From an uncultured Saprospiraceae bacterium (GTDB taxonomy: Bacteria; Bacteroidota; Bacteroidia; Chitinophagales; Saprospiraceae), in contig CALLWB010000025.1 in NCBI GenBank assembly GCA_938016265.1, positions 1 to 64,000 on the forward strand: a DNA stretch of 64,000 nt, written 5' to 3'. The translations under genes were made by a program, and so were the position numbers. The notes under the pieces were generated by a model. That model saw only the letters and a list, made by a program, of their open reading frames with translations. It was not told where the DNA came from and ran no database searches. Position 1 is the stretch's first letter, and each line of letters opens with the position of its first letter. Positions 14,944 to 24,360 of the stretch are shown here, one piece after another.

Positions 14944-17850
14944 CTAATAACTAACCATTACTTTCCCGCTACCAAGAATCGAACCCTCGTATAAAATAGA
15001 ATAAAAGTAGATTCCCGCCGCCAACCTTTTTCGTGTCAACTCATATTGATGGTTTTCAAAAAAATGTTGATGGACAATCCTTCCAGTGCCGTCTGTTAAA
15101 ACAAACTGTTTTTCCCCTTTAGGGGCTCCCTCTATATTGAAGACCGTCGAGTTTTGAAACGGGTTAGGAAATGCAGTGATCTGTAAATCGGGGAAGGCAG
15201 GAACTTCTATTTCTGTTGGAACGATTGTAACCAGAATTTTACCAATTTCATGATAGGTCTCCTTCGTTATTACAGGTGCGTTGTAGTCAAAGTAGATAGC
15301 AGCACTGTTCGTGATCAAAGTCCCCAGCGGGAGACTGTCCTGTTGGGCAATCTTAAAGCTTAGGAATCCATGTGAATCCGGCTCATTTGCAACGGAATCT
15401 ACTAGTAGAATATTATTAAATGTAAATTTTAAAGTAGTACCATTCACAATCGAAAAGTCATAGTTGTGACTAGAAGCACCGAGAACAATTGTGGTTAAGT
15501 CTAGGTGTTGGGAGATAGTGTCCCTTATCACTACAGTAAATGCAGTGTCCGTGCCGGTGTTTTGAAAACGAATGTGATAATCCAGGTCAACACCTGCTTC
15601 TATGATATGGTCTTCTCCAACTCCTTCTGGGTATCCTCTTTTGTCGTTTGGATCGTAGGAACCTCCATTCTCCAAACACAATTTACTTATTTGATCAATT
15701 TGATCGCTGTTAGGCAGGTTGTTCAATAAACCAACGGTAAAGGTTTGGGTAATTGGGTTTAGACCGCAACCTTCAATTGCAGCAGTAGGCAAGTAGTTAA
15801 TTGGATAATAGCCTCCTGCCTGCTCGGCAAATATTCTATAGGTACTTCCATTGGCTGGAAACTTCAACGGTAAATTTTCACTGACAGCTAGCAGAAACAT
15901 CCCAGATTTTACAATTAGATTGTCCTCCGCTACAATATATTCAAGCGGATTGGTCATGTTGCTAGTGCCTGTGTTTTCTATGTTCAAAAGAACGGAGTCC
16001 AACTCGCAAGTCGCGGTGACGGTAGTGATAGATCCATCCCAATCCATTCCCGGAGAAAGACACAAGGAGTCGGGATAAATATGAGCTTCTACACAATGGG
16101 TTTGTCCCAATAGGGTAGAATCGCAATCTACGGTAGCCAGGACTTTGAAACTCCTGCATTCATTTACAGCAAGGTCGCCTAAAAAAAACGAGTAAGTCGT
16201 CCCATTTTGTGCAAACCAGGGAATGCTGCTAGTGTCTACGTGCAAGTATTGGTCAAAGTCTACATCCACATAAACATTAGTAGCATCAGCTGTTCCGTAA
16301 TTGCAATAAGCGACTTGAAAGGTGTTTTGGAAACAGCGCCTCAAAAACGAAGTACTGATACCAACGGTCAAATAGGGACACGTAACAACTGGATGGACTA
16401 CCAAATCGACTACTGCAGTATCATACTGGGCAAGCGAAATTTGGGTTTGAGTTTGGCAGGTTCCCCACAAGGGCCCTGGAGGTAGCAGCTTCAAATCATA
16501 AAGACCGCTATCCAGATTAAATTCATAATTGCCAAGAGAATCAGTAACCTCAAAGTGGGAGGTTTGTTGCTGATCCTTTGCTTGCACCAACCAATTTTTA
16601 TAACGGGTTTCTGAGGAGTCCGCCAGGCAATTGAGGTTGTCGTCTTTGCCCACCGTTCCTTTTATATAATTGGTGACATGTTCCCCACTACTGGTCAATT
16701 TGATCAAGTAGGCTGTATTGCTATAATTGTAAATAGTTGAAAAGCCATAATTGCCTGCAAAAACATAATCCCCATCAGATGTAATGGCAGCTTCAATGAA
16801 ATTTCTCGGTTTTTGAAGTGACTTTTTCCAAAGCAAATTTCCATTGGCATCTACTTTTATGGCTGTTGCGCTAATAGCAACATCCAAACTTGATCCTGAT
16901 AAAATATAACCTCCGTCCGGGGTAGCTTTTATATCATACAACGTTGTGGCATAATGTGATTCAATCCTATTAGTCCATTCAATAACGCCGAGGCTGTCCA
17001 TTTTGTGAAATTCGATAAATAAACTATCAACTTGTGAGGAATTGTATTGAATATGGTGCGCAGATATTAAGCCATTGTCGAGTGTGGGAGTGACAACTCC
17101 GTTATATTCATAGTACAAGGGAGTCCCAATTGGTATGCTCCATAAGGTATTTCCATCTTGATCGATGGTGGTGATTCGTCCATCGGTCTCTAGGGAGTCG
17201 GGGCTAAACTCAAAAGCAACCATGGAGTACGTATCATTTGGGTTTTTAGAAAAATCTGACGTCTTCAAGTGGTATTGCTGAGACCAAACGAGGGTGCCTG
17301 TAGCGTTTAGTTTGTATATGGTGCCGTTGTTGCTTTGTAGGAGAAAACCACCATCCGGTGTTTCGAAAACGGCATTAAACTGGAAGGTTACGGTGTCTCT
17401 CGGAGGATTTACTGGGGGAGTGGTATATTCCCAGAGTGTATTTCCTGATAGATCTATACGGACGGCATACCCAGAATAGTTTTCTGAGGTGTCTCGTTGT
17501 TGCCCGGCTACAATATAGCCGCCACTTGAAACTAGTTCGATATCAAGACCAGCATCAAGGAAAGTGTCGATGTTTATCAACCTTTTTTCCCATTGTATGT
17601 ATCCTTCTGGGTCTGTTTTTATAACAAGCATGTCCCAATCAACTCCCTGTGTAGCGCTACCTGCCAGAATAAAACCACCATCAGGTGTGTTTTCAATACC
17701 ACCGAAGGCGGTGGTGCTATAATTCATATTTAATGGATGAAACACCCTTGTCCAGCCCTGACCATATAAATTGGGAAAGGAATGTATCAAGATAATAAAT
17801 ATAGCAAGGACCTTGGATGCCAGAACACGCTTGTAACAGGGGTTTTTCAT
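14944..17850 (-). CDS. Large T9SS-secreted protein: repeat propeller, CarboxypepD-like, DUF11-like and type A sorting domains
   Basis: I chose the ATG at 17850 (968 residues) because it starts a clean signal peptide, MKNPCYKRVLASKVLAIFII, ending near NLYGQ. A further in-frame ATG is 36 nt upstream. Residues about 35-430 carry repeats of the form TPDGGF.L.GS ... KLD..GN.LW, a beta-propeller of the PQQ/delta-60-like type. A short CarboxypepD-like beta domain follows (KGTVGKDDNLNCLADS). About residues 755-890 is a DUF11/DUF7619-type domain opening with SYDPNDKRGYPEG. The last 80 residues are a T9SS type A sorting domain: AFPNPFQNSTVFNI to LAAGIYFYSIL. It should be exported and cell-surface attached or released; ligand unknown. 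Confidence 0.85.
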   Translation of the reverse strand: MKNPCYKRVLASKVLAIFIILIHSFPNLYGQGWTRVFHPLNMNYSTTAFGGIENTPDGGFILAGSATQGVDWDMLVIKTDPEGYIQWEKRLINIDTFLDAGLDIELVSSGGYIVAGQQRDTSENYSGYAVRIDLSGNTLWEYTTPPVNPPRDTVTFQFNAVFETPDGGFLLQSNNGTIYKLNATGTLVWSQQYHLKTSDFSKNPNDTYSMVAFEFSPDSLETDGRITTIDQDGNTLWSIPIGTPLYYEYNGVVTPTLDNGLISAHHIQYNSSQVDSLFIEFHKMDSLGVIEWTNRIESHYATTLYDIKATPDGGYILSGSSLDVAISATAIKVDANGNLLWKKSLQKPRNFIEAAITSDGDYVFAGNYGFSTIYNYSNTAYLIKLTSSGEHVTNYIKGTVGKDDNLNCLADSSETRYKNWLVQAKDQQQTSHFEVTDSLGNYEFNLDSGLYDLKLLPPGPLWGTCQTQTQISLAQYDTAVVDLVVHPVVTCPYLTVGISTSFLRRCFQNTFQVAYCNYGTADATNVYVDVDFDQYLHVDTSSIPWFAQNGTTYSFFLGDLAVNECRSFKVLATVDCDSTLLGQTHCVEAHIYPDSLCLSPGMDWDGSITTVTATCELDSVLLNIENTGTSNMTNPLEYIVAEDNLIVKSGMFLLAVSENLPLKFPANGSTYRIFAEQAGGYYPINYLPTAAIEGCGLNPITQTFTVGLLNNLPNSDQIDQISKLCLENGGSYDPNDKRGYPEGVGEDHIIEAGVDLDYHIRFQNTGTDTAFTVVIRDTISQHLDLTTIVLGASSHNYDFSIVNGTTLKFTFNNILLVDSVANEPDSHGFLSFKIAQQDSLPLGTLITNSAAIYFDYNAPVITKETYHEIGKILVTIVPTEIEVPAFPDLQITAFPNPFQNSTVFNIEGAPKGEKQFVLTDGTGRIVHQHFFENHQYELTRKRLAAGIYFYSILYEGSILGSGKVMVSY

Positions 17851-18014
17851 GTGTATTAAATTTAATAATCTTTTGGGAATATTCATTAAACAAAAATCAA
17901 CTATTCTAATTTTGAATTCAAAGACAAAAAAGTTAATTTGTCCTGTGTAAAATATTAAATATTGGTTTAATTATTTGATTTGTAAATGATTATGTAATAA
18001 TCTGTCCTGCTGCA

Positions 18015-19418
18015 ATGGAAAAATCTAAATTAGTACTCGTCTTAAAATCGCTGGATCAAGAAGAATTGAGAGTTTTTAAGCTGTTTTTGACCTCGAAGTT
18101 GGTGAATCAGCACGAGCAGGTGGAGGCTTTGTTTGACTATCTACGCAGTCAATTGAAGGTTCGGAAGCCTGATTTTAGTAAAAAAAAGATCTTTGAGTTA
18201 TTGTTTGGAAACAAACCGTACAAGGACAAACCTATTCGGAACCTGATGTCCTATTTATTGAAGCGACTTGAACGTTTTTTGATTCACCAGGAAATGCATC
18301 AGAAAAAAAATGCGGAGTTATTAGCTTTATGCCAGTCTTATCGAAAGCGCAACCTGCATAAATTGTTTGATCAGACCGTACGACAAGCAGAGGAGATGCT
18401 CGCGAAATCAGCAAGCAGAGACGTCCAATACCATCAATGGAACTACGAGCTTGAAAAAGAAAAATACAATGCGCTTACTCAACAAAAGCGAGCATCGGCT
18501 AATAATCTGCAGGTAGTTTCTGATCGACTCGACATTAGTTATTTTGCAGATCGTTTGCGACAGAGTTGTGTTATGTTGGCTCATCAGACCGTCTATAGCA
18601 CCAGTTATGATCTGGGGATAGTCTCCCTGGTGGTACAAGAAGTGGAAAAACGTGAGTTGCAGCATGTTCCTGCTATAGGTATTTATTATTACTTGTATTT
18701 GGCACAAATAAATGAAGATAATATTGCCTTTTTTAAACAGATGCAGCATACATTGATTGCTAGTGTGCAGTTGTTTGAAAAGGACGAAATGCGAGATATC
18801 TACTTGCTGGCAATCAACATTGCAATCAAAAATATCAACAAGGGGCGACTCGAACTAATGCATGAATTGCTTGCCTTGTATCAATCAGGGATCGAGCAAG
18901 GCGTTTTTATAACGAATGAAGTACTTTCCCGATTTACTTTCAAAAACATAGTTGCCGTAGCGCTGCGTCTGCGTAAGTTTGAATGGGTCGAGCAGTTTAT
19001 CAAAACCTATAAGATGAATGTGGAGGCACCCTACCGAGAAGTGACCTACAGCTACAATCTCGCTAGGATGCACAGCACAAAAAAAGAATACGCAAAAGCC
19101 CTGAAATTATTAGCGGTCACTGCTCTTAGCGATGATGTTTATATCAATCTGGATACAAAAATTTTGCTTTCGCGAATCTATTATGAACAAAACGAGCTGG
19201 ATGCTCTGGAGTTGGTCATCCAAAGTTTTAAGGCCTACATTCAAAGAAAAAAAATGATCGGTTATCAACGATCAATCTATCAAAATTTTATCTCAAGTAT
19301 CAATAAATTGGTAAGTTTGAATCCTTATGACCGCGTTGCTAAGAAGGCGTTGTTGGAGGAAATTGAAGCAACACCGCTCTTGGCTGATAAATATTGGTTT
19401 TTAGAGCAATTGGCTTGA
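18015..19418 (+). CDS. All-helical (TPR-like) protein conserved in Saprospiraceae-type bacteria, unknown function
   Basis: The 467-residue protein is alpha-helical throughout, with no signal peptide. The first 110 residues form a compact basic unit (EELRVFKLFL, then RPDF-like KPDFSKKKIFELLFG and PIRNLMSYLLKRLERFL). The rest looks like degenerate TPR or tetratricopeptide-like helix pairs (for example TKKEYAKALKLLAVTALSDDVYINLDTKILLSRIYYEQ, split over residues 356-395). From general memory, similar proteins occur in many copies in Saprospiraceae genomes, but I cannot name a family. It is divergent from the T9SS gene with a 164-nt spacer. Confidence 0.65.
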   Translation: MEKSKLVLVLKSLDQEELRVFKLFLTSKLVNQHEQVEALFDYLRSQLKVRKPDFSKKKIFELLFGNKPYKDKPIRNLMSYLLKRLERFLIHQEMHQKKNAELLALCQSYRKRNLHKLFDQTVRQAEEMLAKSASRDVQYHQWNYELEKEKYNALTQQKRASANNLQVVSDRLDISYFADRLRQSCVMLAHQTVYSTSYDLGIVSLVVQEVEKRELQHVPAIGIYYYLYLAQINEDNIAFFKQMQHTLIASVQLFEKDEMRDIYLLAINIAIKNINKGRLELMHELLALYQSGIEQGVFITNEVLSRFTFKNIVAVALRLRKFEWVEQFIKTYKMNVEAPYREVTYSYNLARMHSTKKEYAKALKLLAVTALSDDVYINLDTKILLSRIYYEQNELDALELVIQSFKAYIQRKKMIGYQRSIYQNFISSINKLVSLNPYDRVAKKALLEEIEATPLLADKYWFLEQLA

Positions 19419-19583
19419 TGCTCAGGGCGAGCTGCTTTATTTTCTTGAATAAATAGTTTAACTTTTTGGTGGAATACTACGTTATATACATGGAGCACTT
19501 CCAAAAAACAAAAAAGTATTGTTTAACTAAAACCATTTTCAATCCTTCAACTTTCTACCTGTTACTAACTACTACCTCAATCA

Positions 19584-21458
19584 ATGAGTACAATAAAACT
19601 GACAATTTCGATTCTATTAGTAAGTATTCTCTCCTTGGCGCTTTATGCTCCAGCACCAGGCATAGAATCCTCCAAGTTCCTAGAAGATTTCAGAAAAGAA
19701 TACCTCAACAATTTCAGAGTGTTTCAACAAGTAGTCAGTATCCTAGAAGAGACCGCTGCAAAAACAACTACCAAGGAGCAAGTGCCCAATCTACAAAACC
19801 AGCTCACCAAAACCAGATTAGCCTACAAGCGCATAGAATTCATTTTTGACTACTATGAAAGTTCCTACAATTATATGAAGGTGAATGGAGGTCCGCTTCC
19901 TAAAGTCGACAAGGAAAATGCACTGGTGGACATTGTCGCCCCAAATGGTTTGCAAACGCTGGACGAACTGATATACAGCGATCAACCGTTTCAGGAAATT
20001 GAAGGAATAAGAAAACTCTCCTCCGATTTGGTCACCGATATTGACTTTATTGCCCAATCCCATCCAACCTTCAATCTAGGAGAAAAACAACTGATTGAAG
20101 CGATTAGAACGGGACTGATTCGAGTGTTTACCCTAGGAGTTACCGGATTCGATACGCCAGGTTCTGGCAATGGATTGTTAGAAGCAGAAACTAGTTTTCA
20201 AGCAATGCACCAGGCATTTTTGTTTTTTGATGGCCATCACGAACCAGAAGCGAAAAAAGCCTTTTGTACAACAGACAAACTCTTTAAGAAAGCAGCAAAA
20301 GTCTTCCAAAAAAATAAAGATTTTGATACGTTTGATCGAATGAGTTTTCTAAAAGAAATAATCAATCCGCTCTACAAGTCAATGCTCCATTTTCGAGTGG
20401 ACAATGGGGTGAATGCCGACCGATTTCGCTACCACGCACATAACTATGACAGTGAAAATGTATTTGCGGAAGATTTTTTGGATCGCAGCCATTACTCCGA
20501 ATTCACCTATTTTCCGTTGGAGCATCCTGCTTCGATTGCGCTAGGACGGGCTTTGTTTTTTGATCCTATTTTGTCTAAGAATAAGGATATGGCCTGCAGC
20601 TCTTGCCACGATCCCAAAAAAGCATTTGCCGATGGATTGCCAAAAAGTGCCACCAATCAATCTGGCCATTACACCAAAAGAAACTCTCCGACGTTGATCA
20701 ATGCCGCCTATTCCTCCCGGTTTTTCTGGGACCTGCGAGAATTCAATCTCGAAAGACAGGTGGCTCACGTAGTCAGCGATTCCATGGAGTTTAATATTAG
20801 TTTCAAGGAAATAACCGATCGCCTCAACAGAGATCCAAACTACCGACAGCAATTTGCAGATGCCTACAAGGGGATTTCAAAGCAAGACATCAATAGTCAG
20901 TCAATCAGCAATGCGATCGCCGCTTATGTCAGTTCGCTGTCTTCCTTCAATAGCCCATTCGATCGCTACGTCCGAAATGAGGAGAAAACCTATTCGCAGG
21001 ACGCCATAAAAGGCTTCAACTTATTTATGGGAAAGGCGGCTTGTGGGACTTGTCATTTTGCACCTGTTTTTAATGGAATGGTGCCTCCTTTTTACCTGGA
21101 AGCGGAGTCGGAAGTCCTAGGAGTTACTGATGGATTTGATACGTTACGTCCAATGCTTGATGCAGACAAAGGCCGTTTGGGCAATGGGCTGAATTTTGAG
21201 AACTATCCGCATTTTGCCCACTCTTTTAAGACGGTGACCGTGCGAAATTCAGCACTGACAGCTCCTTACATGCATAATGGTTCATTCAAAACGTTGGAGG
21301 AGGTAATGGAGTTTTATGATTTGGGTGGTGGAGTGGGGATGGGTTTGGCGCTTGATAACCAAACGTTGTCGGCTGATCCGCTTTTGCTGACGGAAGCGGA
21401 AAAGGGATTTATTGTTGAGTTTTTGGAGACCTTGTCGGAACCGGGTATTTTTCAATAG
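19584..21458 (+). CDS. Di-haem cytochrome c peroxidase family protein with N-terminal helical (imelysin-like) domain
   Basis: The 624-residue protein has a signal sequence (STIKLTISILLVSILSLAL). Its C-terminal half, from about residue 310, is a di-haem peroxidase/MauG-type domain with two CxxCH haem sites: CSSCH at 338-342 and CGTCH at 487-491. YMHNGSFKTLEEVMEFYDLG near the end is the standard closing motif of the family. The N-terminal 280 residues are helical and resemble imelysin-type helical bundles (RLAYKRIEFIFDYYES). This makes it about twice the usual 330-residue peroxidase length. Such proteins act in the periplasm, reducing peroxide or oxidising a partner. The imelysin link (iron-related) is an inference. 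Confidence 0.85.
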   Translation: MSTIKLTISILLVSILSLALYAPAPGIESSKFLEDFRKEYLNNFRVFQQVVSILEETAAKTTTKEQVPNLQNQLTKTRLAYKRIEFIFDYYESSYNYMKVNGGPLPKVDKENALVDIVAPNGLQTLDELIYSDQPFQEIEGIRKLSSDLVTDIDFIAQSHPTFNLGEKQLIEAIRTGLIRVFTLGVTGFDTPGSGNGLLEAETSFQAMHQAFLFFDGHHEPEAKKAFCTTDKLFKKAAKVFQKNKDFDTFDRMSFLKEIINPLYKSMLHFRVDNGVNADRFRYHAHNYDSENVFAEDFLDRSHYSEFTYFPLEHPASIALGRALFFDPILSKNKDMACSSCHDPKKAFADGLPKSATNQSGHYTKRNSPTLINAAYSSRFFWDLREFNLERQVAHVVSDSMEFNISFKEITDRLNRDPNYRQQFADAYKGISKQDINSQSISNAIAAYVSSLSSFNSPFDRYVRNEEKTYSQDAIKGFNLFMGKAACGTCHFAPVFNGMVPPFYLEAESEVLGVTDGFDTLRPMLDADKGRLGNGLNFENYPHFAHSFKTVTVRNSALTAPYMHNGSFKTLEEVMEFYDLGGGVGMGLALDNQTLSADPLLLTEAEKGFIVEFLETLSEPGIFQ

Positions 21459-21508
21459 ATTACAAATACCCGCTTTCATCTTATTGTTTATATTACAAAC
21501 ATAGGAGT

Positions 21509-21524
21509 GGCGAATGAATTCGCC
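21509..21524. repeat. REP-like palindrome upstream of mutS2
   Basis: GGCGAA TGAA TTCGCC forms a 6-bp GC-rich hairpin in AT-rich intergenic sequence. It sits in a context (AGTGGCGAATGAATTCGCCG) like palindromes found in many copies in some Bacteroidota and cyanobacterial genomes. Only one copy is in this window. Confidence 0.4.
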
Positions 21525-21631
21525 GTTACGGGGAACGTGGAGATTTGTTATCAATTTGTTTTAGGTGCGAAGTTTACGGCCTTAATTCCTAGAAGGTGAA
21601 GTATTCATTCTAACAATTTGGAACTATCCCG

Positions 21632-21639
21632 TACCTTTG
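21632..21639 (+). promoter_or_regulatory. -7 element TACCTTTG of mutS2
   Basis: TACCTTTG is an exact TAnnTTTG match. Transcription should start about 7 nt after it, close to 21646. This argues against the upstream ATG at 21644 and for translation from 21722. Confidence 0.5.
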
Positions 21640-21721
21640 TTCGTTGTACGCACCATGCATAATTGGGGTTTATCCTAATCGGCATAACACTTTTAAGATA
21701 AATTCTACTAGAAATAAGAAC

Positions 21722-24112
21722 ATGTTACTCGCACCAGAAGATATATACCAGAAATTAGAGTTTGACAAACTGCTCGAACGCTTGAGTAGCTACTGTCTTG
21801 GAGAACCAGGCAAAGAAAAAGTAGCCACGTTGGTCATCCATACACAGAAGATGATAATCGAAACGCTACTCAAAGAAGCCAACGAGTTTAAAACGACAAT
21901 AGAGCAGAATCACCGCATTCCATTGTACGAATACGCTGACCTCAAAGAAGAATTCCGATACCTGGAGGTGGTCGGTTTTGTGTTAGATGTAACACAGCTG
22001 AGGAAGATTGCTACCATGATGCGAATTATCGGTGGCCTCTACGAATTTTTTAAGACAGAAAAAGTAGAAGCCTATCCGACCCTTTACAATATCATCCGAC
22101 CTTACTTTTTCAACAAAGAGTTGCTCGAAGCGATCACCAAAGTCATCGATGAAGAAGGCAACATCCGATCGGATGCCTCTCCCGAATTAATGCGCATCCG
22201 TAAACTGCAAATTGCAAAACGTAAGGAGCTGGAACGAAAATTCAACTCTGTCATCAGCCAATACAAAACCAAAGGCTGGCTGACCGATAACGTTGAAAGT
22301 TTTAGAAATGGCCGTCGGGTACTTTCCGTTCCAGCTGAACACAAACGTCAAGTACGCGGTATTATCCATGATGAATCATCTACCGGAAAAACGACCTTCA
22401 TTGAACCAGAGGGAATCATTCAAATCAACAATGATATTTTCGATCTGGAGAATGAAGAAAAAAGAGAAATCTATCGGATTTTAGCAGCGCTCAGCGATAC
22501 CTTACGACCGTATCTCTCCTTGCTCGAAGAATACCAGACGATTATTATCCGCCTGGACGTCATTCGCTCTAAAGCGAAATTGGCCCTGGAGATGGACGCG
22601 AATTTTCCAAAATTGAAGGACGAACCATTTGTTGGGATCAAAGATGGCTATCATCCACTGCTTTATCTAAAGAATAAATCAGAAGATAAAGCGACGATCC
22701 CTTTTTCCCTTGCCTTCACCAACAACAACCGAATTCTCGTACTCAGTGGGCCAAATGCAGGAGGGAAATCTATCTGTTTGAAGTCGTTAGGACTGCTGCA
22801 GCTGATGCTTCAGGCTGGAATATTGGTTCCTATCAATCCAGAATCTGAAATGGGCGTTTTCGAACGGATTTTTATTGATATGGGCGACCAGCAATCTTTG
22901 GAAGATGAACTAAGTACATACAGTTCAAGGCTAAAGAATATGAAGTTTTTCATGGAGAATGCTACGCCTAAAACGTTATTGCTGATTGATGAATTTGGCT
23001 CTGGTACAGATCCCAAAATCGGAGGAGCAATAGCAGAGGCCATGCTTCGTGATCTAAATAACAAAAAAGTCTTTGGATTGGTAACAACCCACTATTCCAA
23101 TCTGAAAATCTTTGCTTATAAGAATAAGGGGATTGTGAATGGCTGCATGACGTTTGATAGTGATACCCTCTCTCCAACTTATGAATTGACCATTGGACGA
23201 CCGGGAAGTTCCTATGCGTATGAGATTGCCGAAAAGAACGGACTGGATCAGGAGATGTTGAAATATGCCAAGCACAAAACAGGCAAAAACGAAAAAGCAA
23301 TCGACCAGTTGCTAGTCGATCTGCAACGAGAAAAACAAGAACTCACCGACCAGGTCGCAAAACTAGAATCACGCCAACACCAACTGGACCGACTAGTCAA
23401 AAACTACGACCGAATGAGCCTGGACCTAGACGTCAAACGCAAACGACTAAAACTAGACATCAAACAACACGAACTCCAGGACACCGCCCGCTCCAATCAG
23501 GAAATGGAACGACTTGTCAAACAACTAAAAGAAGAAAAAAACTTCGAAAAGGCAAAAGCCCTGCTAGCTAAAGCAAAGGACAAAAGGAGAGAATTGACCG
23601 AAGAAGTAGCCTCTCTCAACGAAAAAGTCTACGATCCCAAATTTCAACCACAAAAGAAATCTGGCCCATTACAAGTTGGAGATTTTGTGCGACTCAAAAG
23701 CGGGGGAGAAGTAGCCAAGATTGAATCCATCCAGAAAAAACAAGCCGTTATCATCGTAAACAATTTACGAATGACTGCTAAATTACGCGATCTGGTTCCT
23801 GCCAATTCCCCAATCACCGCACCAAAAAAAGGAAAGATCACGATGGATGTGGCATCCGAAGCCTCCAAATTTGTAGCAAAAATCGACCTTCGAGGGATGC
23901 GTAGAGACGAAGCCCTCAAAACACTGGAAATGTTCGTAGACGACGCGCTAATTGCCAACGGCTCTTCCATTCGGATCATCCATGGTAAAGGCGACGGTGT
24001 ACTGCGGACTGCAGTAAAACAAAAATTGCGAGAGTACAATGCGGTTTCGTCCATAAAACACGAAGAAGATAATCATGGCGGCGACGGTGTAACTATTGCA
24101 GAATTGACTTAA
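21722..24112 (+). CDS. mutS2: Endonuclease MutS2
   Basis: From the ATG at 21722 the protein has 796 residues; its start, MLLAPEDIYQKLEFDKLL, matches the usual MutS2 N-terminus. Domains in order: a MutS core/lever region; the ATPase with Walker A GPNAGGKS (residues 343-350), Walker B LLLIDEFGSGTDP and the switch THYSNLKIFA; a coiled coil (about 520-630, very Lys/Glu/Gln-rich); a KOW-like strand region; and a C-terminal Smr nuclease domain from about 720 (IDLRGMRRDEAL, IIHGKGDGVLRTAV). MutS2 restrains recombination and rescues collided ribosomes in studied species. It lacks the MutS mismatch-recognition domain. REP-like palindromes flank it. Confidence 0.97.
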   Translation: MLLAPEDIYQKLEFDKLLERLSSYCLGEPGKEKVATLVIHTQKMIIETLLKEANEFKTTIEQNHRIPLYEYADLKEEFRYLEVVGFVLDVTQLRKIATMMRIIGGLYEFFKTEKVEAYPTLYNIIRPYFFNKELLEAITKVIDEEGNIRSDASPELMRIRKLQIAKRKELERKFNSVISQYKTKGWLTDNVESFRNGRRVLSVPAEHKRQVRGIIHDESSTGKTTFIEPEGIIQINNDIFDLENEEKREIYRILAALSDTLRPYLSLLEEYQTIIIRLDVIRSKAKLALEMDANFPKLKDEPFVGIKDGYHPLLYLKNKSEDKATIPFSLAFTNNNRILVLSGPNAGGKSICLKSLGLLQLMLQAGILVPINPESEMGVFERIFIDMGDQQSLEDELSTYSSRLKNMKFFMENATPKTLLLIDEFGSGTDPKIGGAIAEAMLRDLNNKKVFGLVTTHYSNLKIFAYKNKGIVNGCMTFDSDTLSPTYELTIGRPGSSYAYEIAEKNGLDQEMLKYAKHKTGKNEKAIDQLLVDLQREKQELTDQVAKLESRQHQLDRLVKNYDRMSLDLDVKRKRLKLDIKQHELQDTARSNQEMERLVKQLKEEKNFEKAKALLAKAKDKRRELTEEVASLNEKVYDPKFQPQKKSGPLQVGDFVRLKSGGEVAKIESIQKKQAVIIVNNLRMTAKLRDLVPANSPITAPKKGKITMDVASEASKFVAKIDLRGMRRDEALKTLEMFVDDALIANGSSIRIIHGKGDGVLRTAVKQKLREYNAVSSIKHEEDNHGGDGVTIAELT

Positions 24113-24159
24113 CTGGTTAATTAGTTTATGAAATAAAAGTTACTAGTTTTTAGGCGGAA

Positions 24160-24189
24160 TGCAGAGACGCATTGCCAAGCGTCTCTGCA
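24160..24189. repeat. REP-like palindrome downstream of mutS2
   Basis: A perfect 11-bp stem, TGCAGAGACGC / GCGTCTCTGCA, with an 8-nt loop lies 47 nt after the mutS2 stop. It has no T-tract, so it is not a classical terminator. GAGACGC..GCGTCTC palindromes are abundant as REP-type elements in several Bacteroidota and cyanobacterial genomes. Confidence 0.5.
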
Positions 24190-24247
24190 ACACAAACCCC
24201 AATCCCAATTAACAAATCCACTATTCATCAATCCAACCATCAATTAG

Positions 24248-24272
24248 ATTATTTAGACTCAGTCTAAATAAT
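24248..24272. promoter_or_regulatory. Perfect 25-bp palindrome, probable operator upstream of cryptochrome-DASH
   Basis: ATTATTTAGACT, one central C, and AGTCTAAATAAT form a perfect inverted repeat of 12 bp per arm. It lies 88 nt before the ATG at 24361 and about 52 nt upstream of the -7 element. The tight centre and length suit a dimeric repressor or activator (TetR- or MerR-like). No regulator gene is nearby. As an AT-rich hairpin without a T-tract it is a poor terminator. Confidence 0.55.
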
Positions 24273-24324
24273 AAAACCGTATTTTACGCATTGCATGTAC
24301 AACTAATAATCAGGAGGTTTGTTG

Positions 24325-24332
24325 TATATTTG
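24325..24332 (+). promoter_or_regulatory. -7 element TATATTTG of the cryptochrome-DASH gene
   Basis: An exact TAnnTTTG match, 28 nt before the ATG. No TTG sits at normal -33 spacing, which fits a promoter needing an activator at the upstream palindrome. Confidence 0.5.
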
Positions 24333-24360
24333 AGTCGTGAACACCCGTAACTGTTAAATC

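Noticed and set aside
14960-15000. tRNA T-arm-like string (GAATCGAACCCTCG)
   Set aside because: It lies inside the T9SS domain coding sequence, and no anticodon or acceptor stems can be built around it.
19466-19849. 127-residue plus-strand frame overlapping the peroxidase start
   Set aside because: It overlaps the peroxidase signal peptide and N-terminal domain in another frame, and its composition is not protein-like.
21644-21721. N-terminal extension of MutS2
   Set aside because: The extension does not resemble MutS2 and starts at or before the likely transcription start after the TACCTTTG element at 21632-21639.
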